From: Desulfobacterales bacterium
GTDB taxonomy: Bacteria > Desulfobacterota > DSM-4660 > Desulfatiglandales > Desulfatiglandaceae
Direction of reading: 5' to 3'
Length of the DNA stretch: 7,234 bases
Assembly: GCA_027061865.1 (NCBI GenBank)
Contig: JAMOVZ010000356.1
Span: 1-7,234 of the forward strand
Part shown: positions 1-5,576 of the stretch, one piece after another
Position numbering within the stretch: position 1 is the first letter of the stretch
Layout of the letters: each line of letters starts with the position of its first letter
The notes under the pieces: generated by a model
Told to the model about the DNA's origin: nothing
The model's input: only the letters and a program-made list of their open reading frames with translations
Databases searched by the model: none
Translations under genes and position numbers: made by a program

Positions 1-1
1 C

Positions 2-496
2 CAAGAAGCGCTCAAGCTCAACAAAGAGGCCTTGGAAACAGCCTTGGCTGTTGGTGATCCTGAAAGCATCCATAATTCCAGGATCAACCTGGCAGAAAAT
101 TACATGGAGACAGGCAAGCTCTCCGAAGCCGAACAAGAACTTCATAAAACCCTGGAGCATGTGAGAAAGCCTGGGCTTTATTACACCAGGTGGCGGTACA
201 GGACCAGGCTTTTCATCGCCTTGGCCGAGCTTTACCGCAAAATGGGGGATCTCGACCAAGCACTCACCTTTGCCAACAAGGCCCTAAGACATTCTAGAAA
301 GACCAGGGCCAAGAAACATGAGATAAGGGCACTCATGGTAAAAGGGCTTATTCAACTCGACAAAGGGAAACCGACAGGAATAAAATTCCTTGAAAAGGCG
401 TATGCCTTGGCCCAAAGCGTCGAGGCCCGAATACTGGTGGAAAAAACAGCCCGGCTTTTAGACAAATACAGGCGTAATTGCAAGGGCCACGATTAG
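2..496 (+). CDS. TPR-repeat protein, C-terminal part (5' end outside window)
   Basis: The frame is open from the left edge with no stop, so this is the last 164 residues of a longer protein. The TTG at 32 could be read as a start but has no ribosome binding site, and the helical repeat pattern continues upstream of it, so I treat the gene as truncated by the window. About three tetratricopeptide repeats are visible (visible residues about 24-57, 67-100 and 106-139), with typical A/G/Y helix-packing positions such as LAENYMETGKLSEAE and LAELYRKMGDLDQAL. The tail is basic and ends CKGHD. TPRs mediate protein-protein contacts; no catalytic domain lies in the visible part. In larger signalling ATPases, kinases and cyclases such a repeat array often forms the C-terminus, but which kind this is cannot be seen. 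The next gene begins five bases after the stop, which suggests co-transcription. Confidence 0.8.
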   Translation, partial: QEALKLNKEALETALAVGDPESIHNSRINLAENYMETGKLSEAEQELHKTLEHVRKPGLYYTRWRYRTRLFIALAELYRKMGDLDQALTFANKALRHSRKTRAKKHEIRALMVKGLIQLDKGKPTGIKFLEKAYALAQSVEARILVEKTARLLDKYRRNCKGHD

Positions 497-501
497 ATTT
501 C

Positions 502-1176
502 ATGAGCTCCCGGGACCTCAAAAAAAGGCTGTTGAGGCTGCTAGCCCAAGAGAACATCCAACGTGTCCTGCCGGAAATAACGGCCTTGGAGCCCAAGGAG
601 ATCATTAATCCGCTCTTTGCCTTGCTCCTTAGCACCGATCCGCTGGTCAAATGGCACACTGTAACAGCCTTCGGCATCACTGTAGACAACTTGGCGCGGA
701 AGGACATGGACTCAGCCAGGGTAATAATTCGCCGCCTCATGTGGCAGTTAAATGACGAGTCGGGTGGAATTGGCTGGGGATGCCCAGAGGCAATGGGAGA
801 TTCACTTGCCCGTAACAGAGAGCTTGGCCAAGAATATTCCCAGGTCCTTATATCTTACATAATGAAAGATGGTAATTTCCTAGAGCACGAGCCTTTACAG
901 AGGGGAGCAGTTTGGGCGATAGGCCGCCTCAGCGAGACGAGCCCGGACTTGGCAAGCCCTTCCATCCCTCACTTGCTGCCCTTTCTGCAGGCCCAAGATC
1001 CTGTTGCCCGCGGACTAAGTGCCTGGGCCTTGGGGCTTATTGGCGCAAAAGAGGCCCTCCCTTCCCTCTCACTCTTACTCGATGATGGCACCTCCATCGA
1101 GATATACCGGGATCTCAAACTCCAGCAAACGACAGTCAAGGAGTTGGCCTCAGAGGCCATCCGCGCCATTGGTTAG
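502..1176 (+). CDS. HEAT-repeat protein, DVU0298-like
   Basis: This is a 224-residue protein of HEAT/armadillo-type helical repeats with no signal peptide or membrane segment, so probably a cytoplasmic scaffold or binding protein. Two repeats are clear in the second half (about residues 130-165 and 166-195: RGAVWAIGRL and RGLSAWALGLIG, each followed by a leucine-rich second helix). The middle carries a glycine-rich block, NDESGGIGWGCPEAMG (residues 84-99), which is not part of a generic HEAT repeat. From memory it matches a deltaproteobacterial family named after Desulfovibrio DVU0298, whose function is unknown to me. I chose the ATG at 502 over the in-frame TTG at 478: the TTG lies inside the upstream TPR gene and adds eight poorly structured residues. 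No strong ribosome binding site precedes 502, so coupling to termination at 496 is likely. The C-terminus ends on a complete helix (ELASEAIRAIG). Confidence 0.8.
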   Translation: MSSRDLKKRLLRLLAQENIQRVLPEITALEPKEIINPLFALLLSTDPLVKWHTVTAFGITVDNLARKDMDSARVIIRRLMWQLNDESGGIGWGCPEAMGDSLARNRELGQEYSQVLISYIMKDGNFLEHEPLQRGAVWAIGRLSETSPDLASPSIPHLLPFLQAQDPVARGLSAWALGLIGAKEALPSLSLLLDDGTSIEIYRDLKLQQTTVKELASEAIRAIG

Positions 1177-1196
1177 AAGGGCCCGACAGATCTCAG

Positions 1197-1545
1197 TTAG
1201 CGGGGAGAACGCTTCCACCCCCGGCTCAGGCCAAACTCATTGTCTCTGGGCTGGTGGTTTTTGGTGGCCTCATCCTTTTCATGGCCATCCAGTGGACACT
1301 TTAGCGCGCAGATGCCTGGCCCGAACTACATCCAAACAATACTGCCCCAGGGCCCTTTCTTTTGTGTGGCCCGTGATCTTCCCTGCTGCATGGTTAATAA
1401 AGCAGACGTGCCCGCGGCGCTCAATCAGGATCACGGCTTCACTAATATGCTCCAATATGGTAGAGGTCTTTAGGTCAGCAGGTCTGGGCCCTTGACAGCG
1501 GAGGGGATTTTGGAGCCTGCTTGATTGGAGGCAGCCCCCTTTCAT
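1197..1545 (-). pseudogene. PAS-domain sensor fragment, frameshifted and truncated
   Basis: Read on the minus strand from an ATG at 1545, the frame encodes a recognisable PAS domain: ILEHISEAVILIERRGHVCF, then INHAAGKITGHTKERALGQ and CLDVVRAR (to about residue 77). The undisturbed frame stops at 1279 after unrelated residues. Moving by one base near 1314-1316 continues the domain as ICALKCPLDG, the CxxxCPL loop that follows FRA/VRA in many deltaproteobacterial PAS sensors and sigma-54 activators. That second frame ends at 1197, giving about 115 residues. The later PAS strands and any output domain (kinase, AAA+, HTH) are missing, so this looks like the remains of a larger regulator. A strong ribosome binding site lies six bases before the ATG, which argues that the start is genuine. 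The fragment is convergent with the HEAT gene. A sequencing error could cause the frameshift but not the missing downstream domains. Confidence 0.65.
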
Positions 1546-1561
1546 GAGGGGCCTCCTTTTT
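1527..1561 (+). terminator. Probable rho-independent terminator (hairpin plus T-run)
   Basis: GGAGGC (1527-1532) pairs with GCCTCC (1551-1556). After a two-base AG bulge the stem continues with CCC (1535-1537) against GGG (1548-1550), closing a short T-rich loop. Five T follow at 1557-1561. On the + strand this has the form of an intrinsic terminator and could end the TPR-HEAT transcript about 350 bases after the HEAT stop. The T-run is short and is followed by GGG, so efficiency is uncertain. The same palindrome overlaps the start of the minus-strand PAS fragment, so it may instead be a leader hairpin there. Confidence 0.45.
1552..1561 (-). promoter_or_regulatory. Ribosome binding site of the PAS fragment
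   Basis: On the minus strand AAAAAGGAGG sits six bases before the ATG at 1545, a near-ideal Shine-Dalgarno site and spacing. It fixes the start within a longer open frame that runs back to 1653. The GGAGG can pair with CCTCC just inside the coding region (1527-1531), so in a minus-strand transcript the site could be masked. Confidence 0.55.
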
Positions 1562-1614
1562 GGGTTCATGGATAGTTTAACATTGCCAAGAGCCTGGAAA
1601 TATTTGAATGGGCC

Positions 1615-1644
1615 TTGCCAGTTCCTCTCCCATATGGATATAAG
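1615..1644 (+). promoter_or_regulatory. Possible sigma-70-type promoter of the rapZ-C/glmM operon
   Basis: TTGCCA (1615-1620) and TATAAG (1639-1644) are separated by 18 bases and lie in a gene-free stretch just upstream of the operon. Each box matches the consensus at four to five of six positions. A transcript would start near 1651 and give a leader of about 30 bases, leaving no room for a riboswitch. I found no convincing sigma-54 (GG/GC) pair in the same gap. Confidence 0.35.
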
Positions 1645-1668
1645 GCCAGGCAAGCCAGCTCAACACTT

Positions 1669-1677
1669 AAGGGGAGA
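1669..1677 (+). promoter_or_regulatory. Ribosome binding site deciding the start at 1682
   Basis: AAGGGGAGA lies about five bases before the ATG at 1682. It supports that start over the in-frame ATGs at 1544 and 1568, which lie in or beside the terminator hairpin and would add about 46 or 38 residues unlike any RapZ sequence. Confidence 0.6.
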
Positions 1678-1681
1678 TAGC

Positions 1682-2101
1682 ATGGTCTTGGGAGAAACAG
1701 CACAACAGGGGCTTTCCACCCCGCCGGACGCCTCAATAAAGATTGTCTCCTTTGGCTTCAAATACGGCACACCCAGAGAGGCCAACTTTCTCTTTGATGT
1801 ACGTTTCCTCCCCAACCCTTACTTTGTCCCAGAGCTAAAAGAGCTTGACGGCACTGATCCCCGTATAAAGGAATTTGTGAGGGACTCATCCTTGGCGAGG
1901 CTCTTTCTTGCTTCTTGTAAATCGTTTTTGGATAAGGTCCTGCCCGCCTACTCCGCATCAAGGGATGGCGGCTTAACAGTGTGCGTTGGCTGCACAGGGG
2001 GGAGGCATCGCTCCGTTGTAATAGCAGAAATCCTATTTGAGTATCTCAAGGAAAGCGGCAATTCAGTCACCCTCCTTCACAGGGATATTCAACTGGGGTA
2101 G
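1682..2101 (+). CDS. Stand-alone RapZ C-terminal-domain protein
   Basis: This 139-residue protein corresponds to the C-terminal half of RapZ/YvcJ. Conserved blocks are IVSFGFKYG (21-29), FDVRFLPNP (38-46), CVGCTGGRHRSV (101-112) and LLHRD (131-135). Full-length RapZ is about 285 residues with an N-terminal P-loop NTPase domain; no Walker A motif is present, and only about 20 unrelated residues precede the domain. In E. coli the C-terminal domain binds glucosamine-6-phosphate and the GlmY/GlmZ small RNAs that control GlmS. The GCTGGRHRS loop is intact, so binding of a phosphorylated sugar is plausible. The lysine/arginine-rich tail that contributes to RNA binding in E. coli is replaced by DIQLG, so an RNA-adapter role is less likely. 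It is the first gene of an operon with a GlmU-like protein (14-base gap) and glmM, which supports a link to amino-sugar synthesis. The domain call is firm; the role is inferred. Confidence 0.85.
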   Translation: MVLGETAQQGLSTPPDASIKIVSFGFKYGTPREANFLFDVRFLPNPYFVPELKELDGTDPRIKEFVRDSSLARLFLASCKSFLDKVLPAYSASRDGGLTVCVGCTGGRHRSVVIAEILFEYLKESGNSVTLLHRDIQLG

Positions 2102-2115
2102 GGAGGCCGATATAG

Positions 2116-3378
2116 ATGAAAAACAAAGGGATATTGGCGGTGTTGAAGGAAAAGGGCGCAAAAATTCATTGCGCCCAAACTATTGAAATCGGCCCTGAAG
2201 TGGATCCAGACCGCATAGAGGGCCGGGGGCTTACCATTTACCCTGGGTGCCGAATCTATGGGGCGGATACCGTGATCCTGGCCGGGGCCGAGCTGGGGGC
2301 AGAAGGCCCGGTAACGATCCGGAACTGCTTTATTGGCAAGGATGTAAAGCTCAAATCAGGGACCTTTGAGGGCTCCTGCTTCCTGGATCAGTCAAGCATT
2401 GGACCAGGAGGGCAAGTGAGGGCAGGCTGCCTCATTGAAGAAGGGGCAAGGGGGGCCCATACCGTTGCATTGAAGCAAACCATACTGTTCCCTTACGTGA
2501 CACTGGGAAGCCTCATCAACTTCTGTGACTGTCTTATGGCGGGAGGAACCGATGAGAAAAACCACAGTGAAGTGGGAAGCAGTTACATACATTTCAACTA
2601 TACGCCAAACCAAGACAAGGCCACAGCCTCTCTCATAGGTGATGTGCCCCGTGGCGTTATGCTCAAGGAGCCGCCCGTATTCTTAGGAGGCCAGGGGGGC
2701 ATTGTGGGGCCGGTGAGGATCGCATACGGCGTGGTGGTGGCAGCAGGCACCATCGTTAGAAAAGATCTTGCGGAAGAGGACAAGATGCTCTTGGGGACCG
2801 GCACATTGAGCCGCACTGTCCCATTCCACCAAGGCCTTTACACCAATATAGGCCGAATTATTGAAATGAACTCCCTTTACATCGCAAATCTCATAGCCTT
2901 GAGGAGATGGTACAGAGACGTAAGGGGCCTTTTTTTCAGAGACGGCAACCTGGAGCGCAAGTTTTTCGAGGGCGCCTTGCAAGTAATAGATTCAGCCATA
3001 TCTGAGAGGGTCAAGAGGCTTGGGGAGGTTGCAGAGCGCATCCCCCGCTCAATCGAGATCTACCGCCGCGTCAAAGGAATTCCCAAGGGTGAGGACACTA
3101 CGATAGTCAGAAAGCTCCACTTTTATGAGAACTGGGAAAGAGTCAAAGAGGTGTTTGAGCTCTCTAAGGAAGGCCAAGGAGACCAAGGCAGAAGAGTCCG
3201 GTTCATGGAGATAATTGAACAAAAAATTGGGGAGAAGGGAAAGGATTACATAAGTGTTATAAAGGGATTGAACCAAGAAGAGGCATCCCTTGGAACTGAG
3301 TGGCTTCAGGGGATAGTTGATGGGGTTGTTGAGCAAGTGTGGAGGTGCTTACCTGAATATGGGAGGAAAAGGGGATGA
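2116..3378 (+). CDS. Left-handed beta-helix protein, GlmU acetyltransferase-like
   Basis: This protein has 420 residues. Residues about 20-215 are hexapeptide-type repeats ([LIV]-G-x4) of a left-handed beta-helix: IEIGPEV, LTIYPGCRI, VILAGAEL, VTIRNCFIGKDV, SSIGPGGQV, GVVVAAGTIVRKD. The segment KNHSEVGSSYIHFNYTPNQ (148-166) followed by SLIGD and later VGPVRIAYGVVVAAGTIVRKD resembles the GlmU acetyltransferase site (EVGS, NYDG, IGDD, IGAGTTVTRD). The catalytic histidine is not clearly aligned; H150 is the best candidate, with H115 and H159 as alternatives. The nucleotidyltransferase domain of GlmU and its GxGTRM motif are absent. Residues about 240-420 form a charged helical extension not found in GlmU. 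Homologues are, as far as I recall, annotated as UDP-N-acetylglucosamine pyrophosphorylase, which the sequence does not support. GGGAGG nine bases before the ATG sets the start, and the stop overlaps glmM by ATGA. Acetylation of glucosamine-1-P or a related amino sugar is inferred from family and context. Confidence 0.75.
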   Translation: MKNKGILAVLKEKGAKIHCAQTIEIGPEVDPDRIEGRGLTIYPGCRIYGADTVILAGAELGAEGPVTIRNCFIGKDVKLKSGTFEGSCFLDQSSIGPGGQVRAGCLIEEGARGAHTVALKQTILFPYVTLGSLINFCDCLMAGGTDEKNHSEVGSSYIHFNYTPNQDKATASLIGDVPRGVMLKEPPVFLGGQGGIVGPVRIAYGVVVAAGTIVRKDLAEEDKMLLGTGTLSRTVPFHQGLYTNIGRIIEMNSLYIANLIALRRWYRDVRGLFFRDGNLERKFFEGALQVIDSAISERVKRLGEVAERIPRSIEIYRRVKGIPKGEDTTIVRKLHFYENWERVKEVFELSKEGQGDQGRRVRFMEIIEQKIGEKGKDYISVIKGLNQEEASLGTEWLQGIVDGVVEQVWRCLPEYGRKRG

Positions 3379-4730
3379 GACGGCTGTTTGGTACAGACGG
3401 TATCAGGGGGGTTGCCAACAAAGAGCCTATGACGCCCCTCCTGGGCCTCAAGCTGGGCAGGGCAATAGGGAAAAGATACGGAGGACAGGGGGGTGGAACT
3501 GTCTGCATAGGAAGAGATACCAGGCAATCCGGCCCTATGCTTCAAGCCTCCCTGGCCTCGGGCCTGTTATCATCGGGTATCAATGTCCTGGCCTTGGGAG
3601 TCATCCCAACGGCCACGGTGGCCCATTTTACGGCAAGGAAGGGGGCAGTGGCGGGAGTGATGGTCTCTGCCTCGCACAACCCCTGGAATCACAATGGATT
3701 CAAGATATTCTCCCGGGCAGGGGAAAAGATTGACCAGGAAGCAGAAAGGGAGCTGGAAGACCTGATCCATGGCCCTAACATACTCAGTTTCTCCGAAGCC
3801 ATGGAACCTGGAACCATTGAGCACGAACAAGAGGCAACAGAGCAATACGTTTCGTACCTTATGGGCACAGTCGCCAAGGACAAGGCCCTTAGCGGTATGA
3901 AAGTGGTGACCGACTGCGCAAATGGGGCGGCTTACAGGGTTGCCCCACTGCTCTTTGAGCGTCTTGGCATCCAGCTTACCGTCCTTTTTGCTGAACCCAA
4001 TGGACATAACATAAACGAGGGCTGCGGATCCGAGCATACTGAAGCCCTTGCAGAGGCTGTGGTTAAAGAGGGGGCAGTTGTGGGCCTGTCATTTGATGGG
4101 GATGCCGACAGGCTCACTGCAGTAGATGAAAAGGGCCGCAAGGTCTCTGGAGACCAGCTCCTTGCCATATTTTCGAAGATGCTAAAAGAGCAAGGAAGGC
4201 TTGTTCCCCCTCTCGTGGTGAGCACCGTGATGAGCAACCTGGGGCTCAAAAAGGCCTTGGAGGCTATGGGCATTTCCCATGCGGCAGCAGCTGTGGGCGA
4301 CCGGAATGTCTATATGGAGATGAAGAAGAGGGGGGCCCTTCTGGGCGGGGAGGACTCAGGACACATAATATTTCGGCAGCATCATACCACTGGCGACGGC
4401 GTGCTATCAGCGCTTATGCTGCTCCAAGCCCTCATTTATTTTGGCAAACCCCTCTCAGAGCTATCTTCATTGATGAGACCCTTCCCACAGGTGCTCCTAA
4501 ACGTGATGGTAGCCAAAAAGCCTGAAATATCTTCAGTCCCCGGGCTTCAAAGAATAATCCATAAAGTGGAGGAAAAATTGGGAGACAATGGCCGGGTCCT
4601 TGTCCGTTACTCTGGTACGGAAGCCCTGTGCAGGGTAATGGTAGAAGGGGAGGACGAGTCCCTGGTCAGGCAGTATGCAGAAGAGATAGCAGAAGCAGTA
4701 AGAGCCGGCCTTGGCGGTTCAGAGGGCTGA
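3375..4730 (+). CDS. glmM: Phosphoglucosamine mutase GlmM
   Basis: This 451-residue protein has the usual GlmM length and all hallmarks of the alpha-D-phosphohexomutase family. The N-terminus MRRLFGTDGIRGVAN is typical of GlmM. SASHNP (98-103) carries the catalytic phosphoserine, S100. SFDGDADR (239-246) gives the magnesium aspartates D241, D243 and D245. GGEDSGH (324-330) is the sugar-binding loop and RYSGTE (411-416) the phosphate-binding loop. It interconverts glucosamine-6-P and glucosamine-1-P in the cytoplasm, on the route to UDP-GlcNAc for peptidoglycan and lipopolysaccharide. The sugar loop has D where GlmM usually has Q (GGEQSGH); phosphomannomutase-type relatives vary here, so some breadth of substrate is possible, but the N-terminus favours GlmM. 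The ATG overlaps the upstream stop by four bases, with GGAGG eight bases upstream, which indicates translational coupling. The 3' end overlaps the convergent minus-strand gene by 12 bases. Confidence 0.93.
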   Translation: MRRLFGTDGIRGVANKEPMTPLLGLKLGRAIGKRYGGQGGGTVCIGRDTRQSGPMLQASLASGLLSSGINVLALGVIPTATVAHFTARKGAVAGVMVSASHNPWNHNGFKIFSRAGEKIDQEAERELEDLIHGPNILSFSEAMEPGTIEHEQEATEQYVSYLMGTVAKDKALSGMKVVTDCANGAAYRVAPLLFERLGIQLTVLFAEPNGHNINEGCGSEHTEALAEAVVKEGAVVGLSFDGDADRLTAVDEKGRKVSGDQLLAIFSKMLKEQGRLVPPLVVSTVMSNLGLKKALEAMGISHAAAAVGDRNVYMEMKKRGALLGGEDSGHIIFRQHHTTGDGVLSALMLLQALIYFGKPLSELSSLMRPFPQVLLNVMVAKKPEISSVPGLQRIIHKVEEKLGDNGRVLVRYSGTEALCRVMVEGEDESLVRQYAEEIAEAVRAGLGGSEG

Positions 4731-5576
4731 TCTTCCAAAAATATCCACAAGCTCTCTTGCGCGGTTTTCAATCTCCCTGGCCACGCCGAGTTCCACCTTT
4801 TTAAGACCCAGGCCCAGACGGAGAAAATCCAGCAGGTATTGGTCTAGACCCAGCTGGTGAGTGTAGGGGCTGTTGCGGGCAATTGCATTTGCAAGGGGAG
4901 AAAAATTTTGACGCAACTCTTCTGCCACTTTGTAAATCAGCTCTACCAGCCCCTTCTTAGATATAGTGCCCCCGCCCCGCATCTCCACGGCCAGCAACAC
5001 CAAATAGCTGCATGCCCTTGGTGCGAGCCGCACACTCAAGAAAGGATAACGCGATTGGAGCTCCGCGAGTTTGGGTGTTCGCCCCCTCTCCCTCGCCCAT
5101 ATGCTTTCCAACAGCGGCCTTGCCCAGCCCAATAGCCTGAATAGGGGATTGTGCCTCCTGCTCGAATACTGGAAGGAATCAAGTCCGCGCGTAAGAGCCA
5201 GCCAGAATTCTTTGGCCTTTTCACTCAGTTGCTCAAAGGCCTGGGCCTCGAGGCATTGTTCTCTAGCGCACTTATGTCCATAGTCCACCCGGAATCTCAT
5301 GTCCCTTCCCCCGTTCCGGGCCGGATGAAGGAGACACCCTATGAGGCTGTAGGATGGCTCCAGATAACCCAGGGCCCAACAGCTGTATCCTGTTATGGGC
5401 GCAATCGCCTCAGAGTTCCTGTCAAACAGCTCGGTATTTTCCCTAAGCATCCTCTGGACAGAACTCCGGTATTGAATGTGCTCGTAACCGGTGGGCCTGA
5501 TGGGGGGACAGCATGCAAAACAGCTCTTGAACGAATCCGGATAGCAGAGGCTAGGGCTCTCAATACCTTGGCACAA
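4719..5576 (-). CDS. Conserved cysteine-rich protein, unknown function
   Basis: I do not recognise a named family. From a TTG at 5576 the protein has 285 residues, no signal peptide and no clear membrane helix. The first 110 residues hold a cysteine set that looks like a metal or Fe-S site: CFACC (19-23), GYSC (63-66), IGCLLHP (79-85) and KCAREQC (102-108). CxxCC with a later GC and CxxxxC recalls YkgJ-type putative zinc/iron-binding proteins, though the arrangement is not identical. The remainder is mostly helical and ends IENRARELVDIFGRSAL. The TTG is preferred because AAGGAG ends eight bases before it, whereas the ATG at 5633 lies deep in the end of the CNNM gene and adds residues with no domain character. 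The TTG still overlaps that gene by 17 bases, so coupling is likely. It is third in a mobA-CNNM operon; a role in metal or cofactor handling is only suggested by position. Confidence 0.7.
   Translation of the reverse strand: MCQGIESPSLCYPDSFKSCFACCPPIRPTGYEHIQYRSSVQRMLRENTELFDRNSEAIAPITGYSCWALGYLEPSYSLIGCLLHPARNGGRDMRFRVDYGHKCAREQCLEAQAFEQLSEKAKEFWLALTRGLDSFQYSSRRHNPLFRLLGWARPLLESIWARERGRTPKLAELQSRYPFLSVRLAPRACSYLVLLAVEMRGGGTISKKGLVELIYKVAEELRQNFSPLANAIARNSPYTHQLGLDQYLLDFLRLGLGLKKVELGVAREIENRARELVDIFGRSAL

Larger units (their letters stand above)
1177..1681. other. Intergenic stretch with a decayed gene and control elements
   Basis: There is no intact gene in these 505 bases. They hold the minus-strand PAS fragment (1197-1545), the hairpin with T-run (1527-1561) and a possible promoter with its ribosome binding site (1615-1677). 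The + strand open frames here are the reverse of the PAS fragment and show no protein-like composition. Confidence 0.7.

Noticed and set aside
478..501. TTG start for the HEAT gene inside the TPR gene
   Set aside because: Adds eight residues without repeat character; the ATG at 502 immediately follows the TPR stop.
348..740. Minus-strand open frame of 130 residues
   Set aside because: Antisense shadow of the TPR and HEAT genes with no recognisable motif.
1019..1495. Open frame of 158 residues on the + strand
   Set aside because: Overlaps the HEAT gene out of frame and then runs antisense to the PAS fragment; composition is not protein-like.
1544..1681. Upstream extension of the RapZ-C frame from an ATG at 1544
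   Set aside because: It begins inside the hairpin, has no ribosome binding site and no RapZ-like sequence; the ATG at 1682 has AAGGGGAGA just upstream.
1651..1681. Riboswitch or glmS-type ribozyme in the leader of the amino-sugar operon
   Set aside because: Looked for because of the glucosamine-6-P theme, but the inferred leader is only about 30 bases and shows no extended structure.
2116..3378. Annotation as UDP-GlcNAc pyrophosphorylase
   Set aside because: No GxGTRM nucleotidyltransferase motif or Rossmann-like N-terminal domain is present; only the beta-helix half of GlmU is matched.
3570..4037. Minus-strand open frame of 155 residues within glmM
   Set aside because: glmM is unambiguous here; the antisense frame has no domain and no ribosome binding site that I can see.
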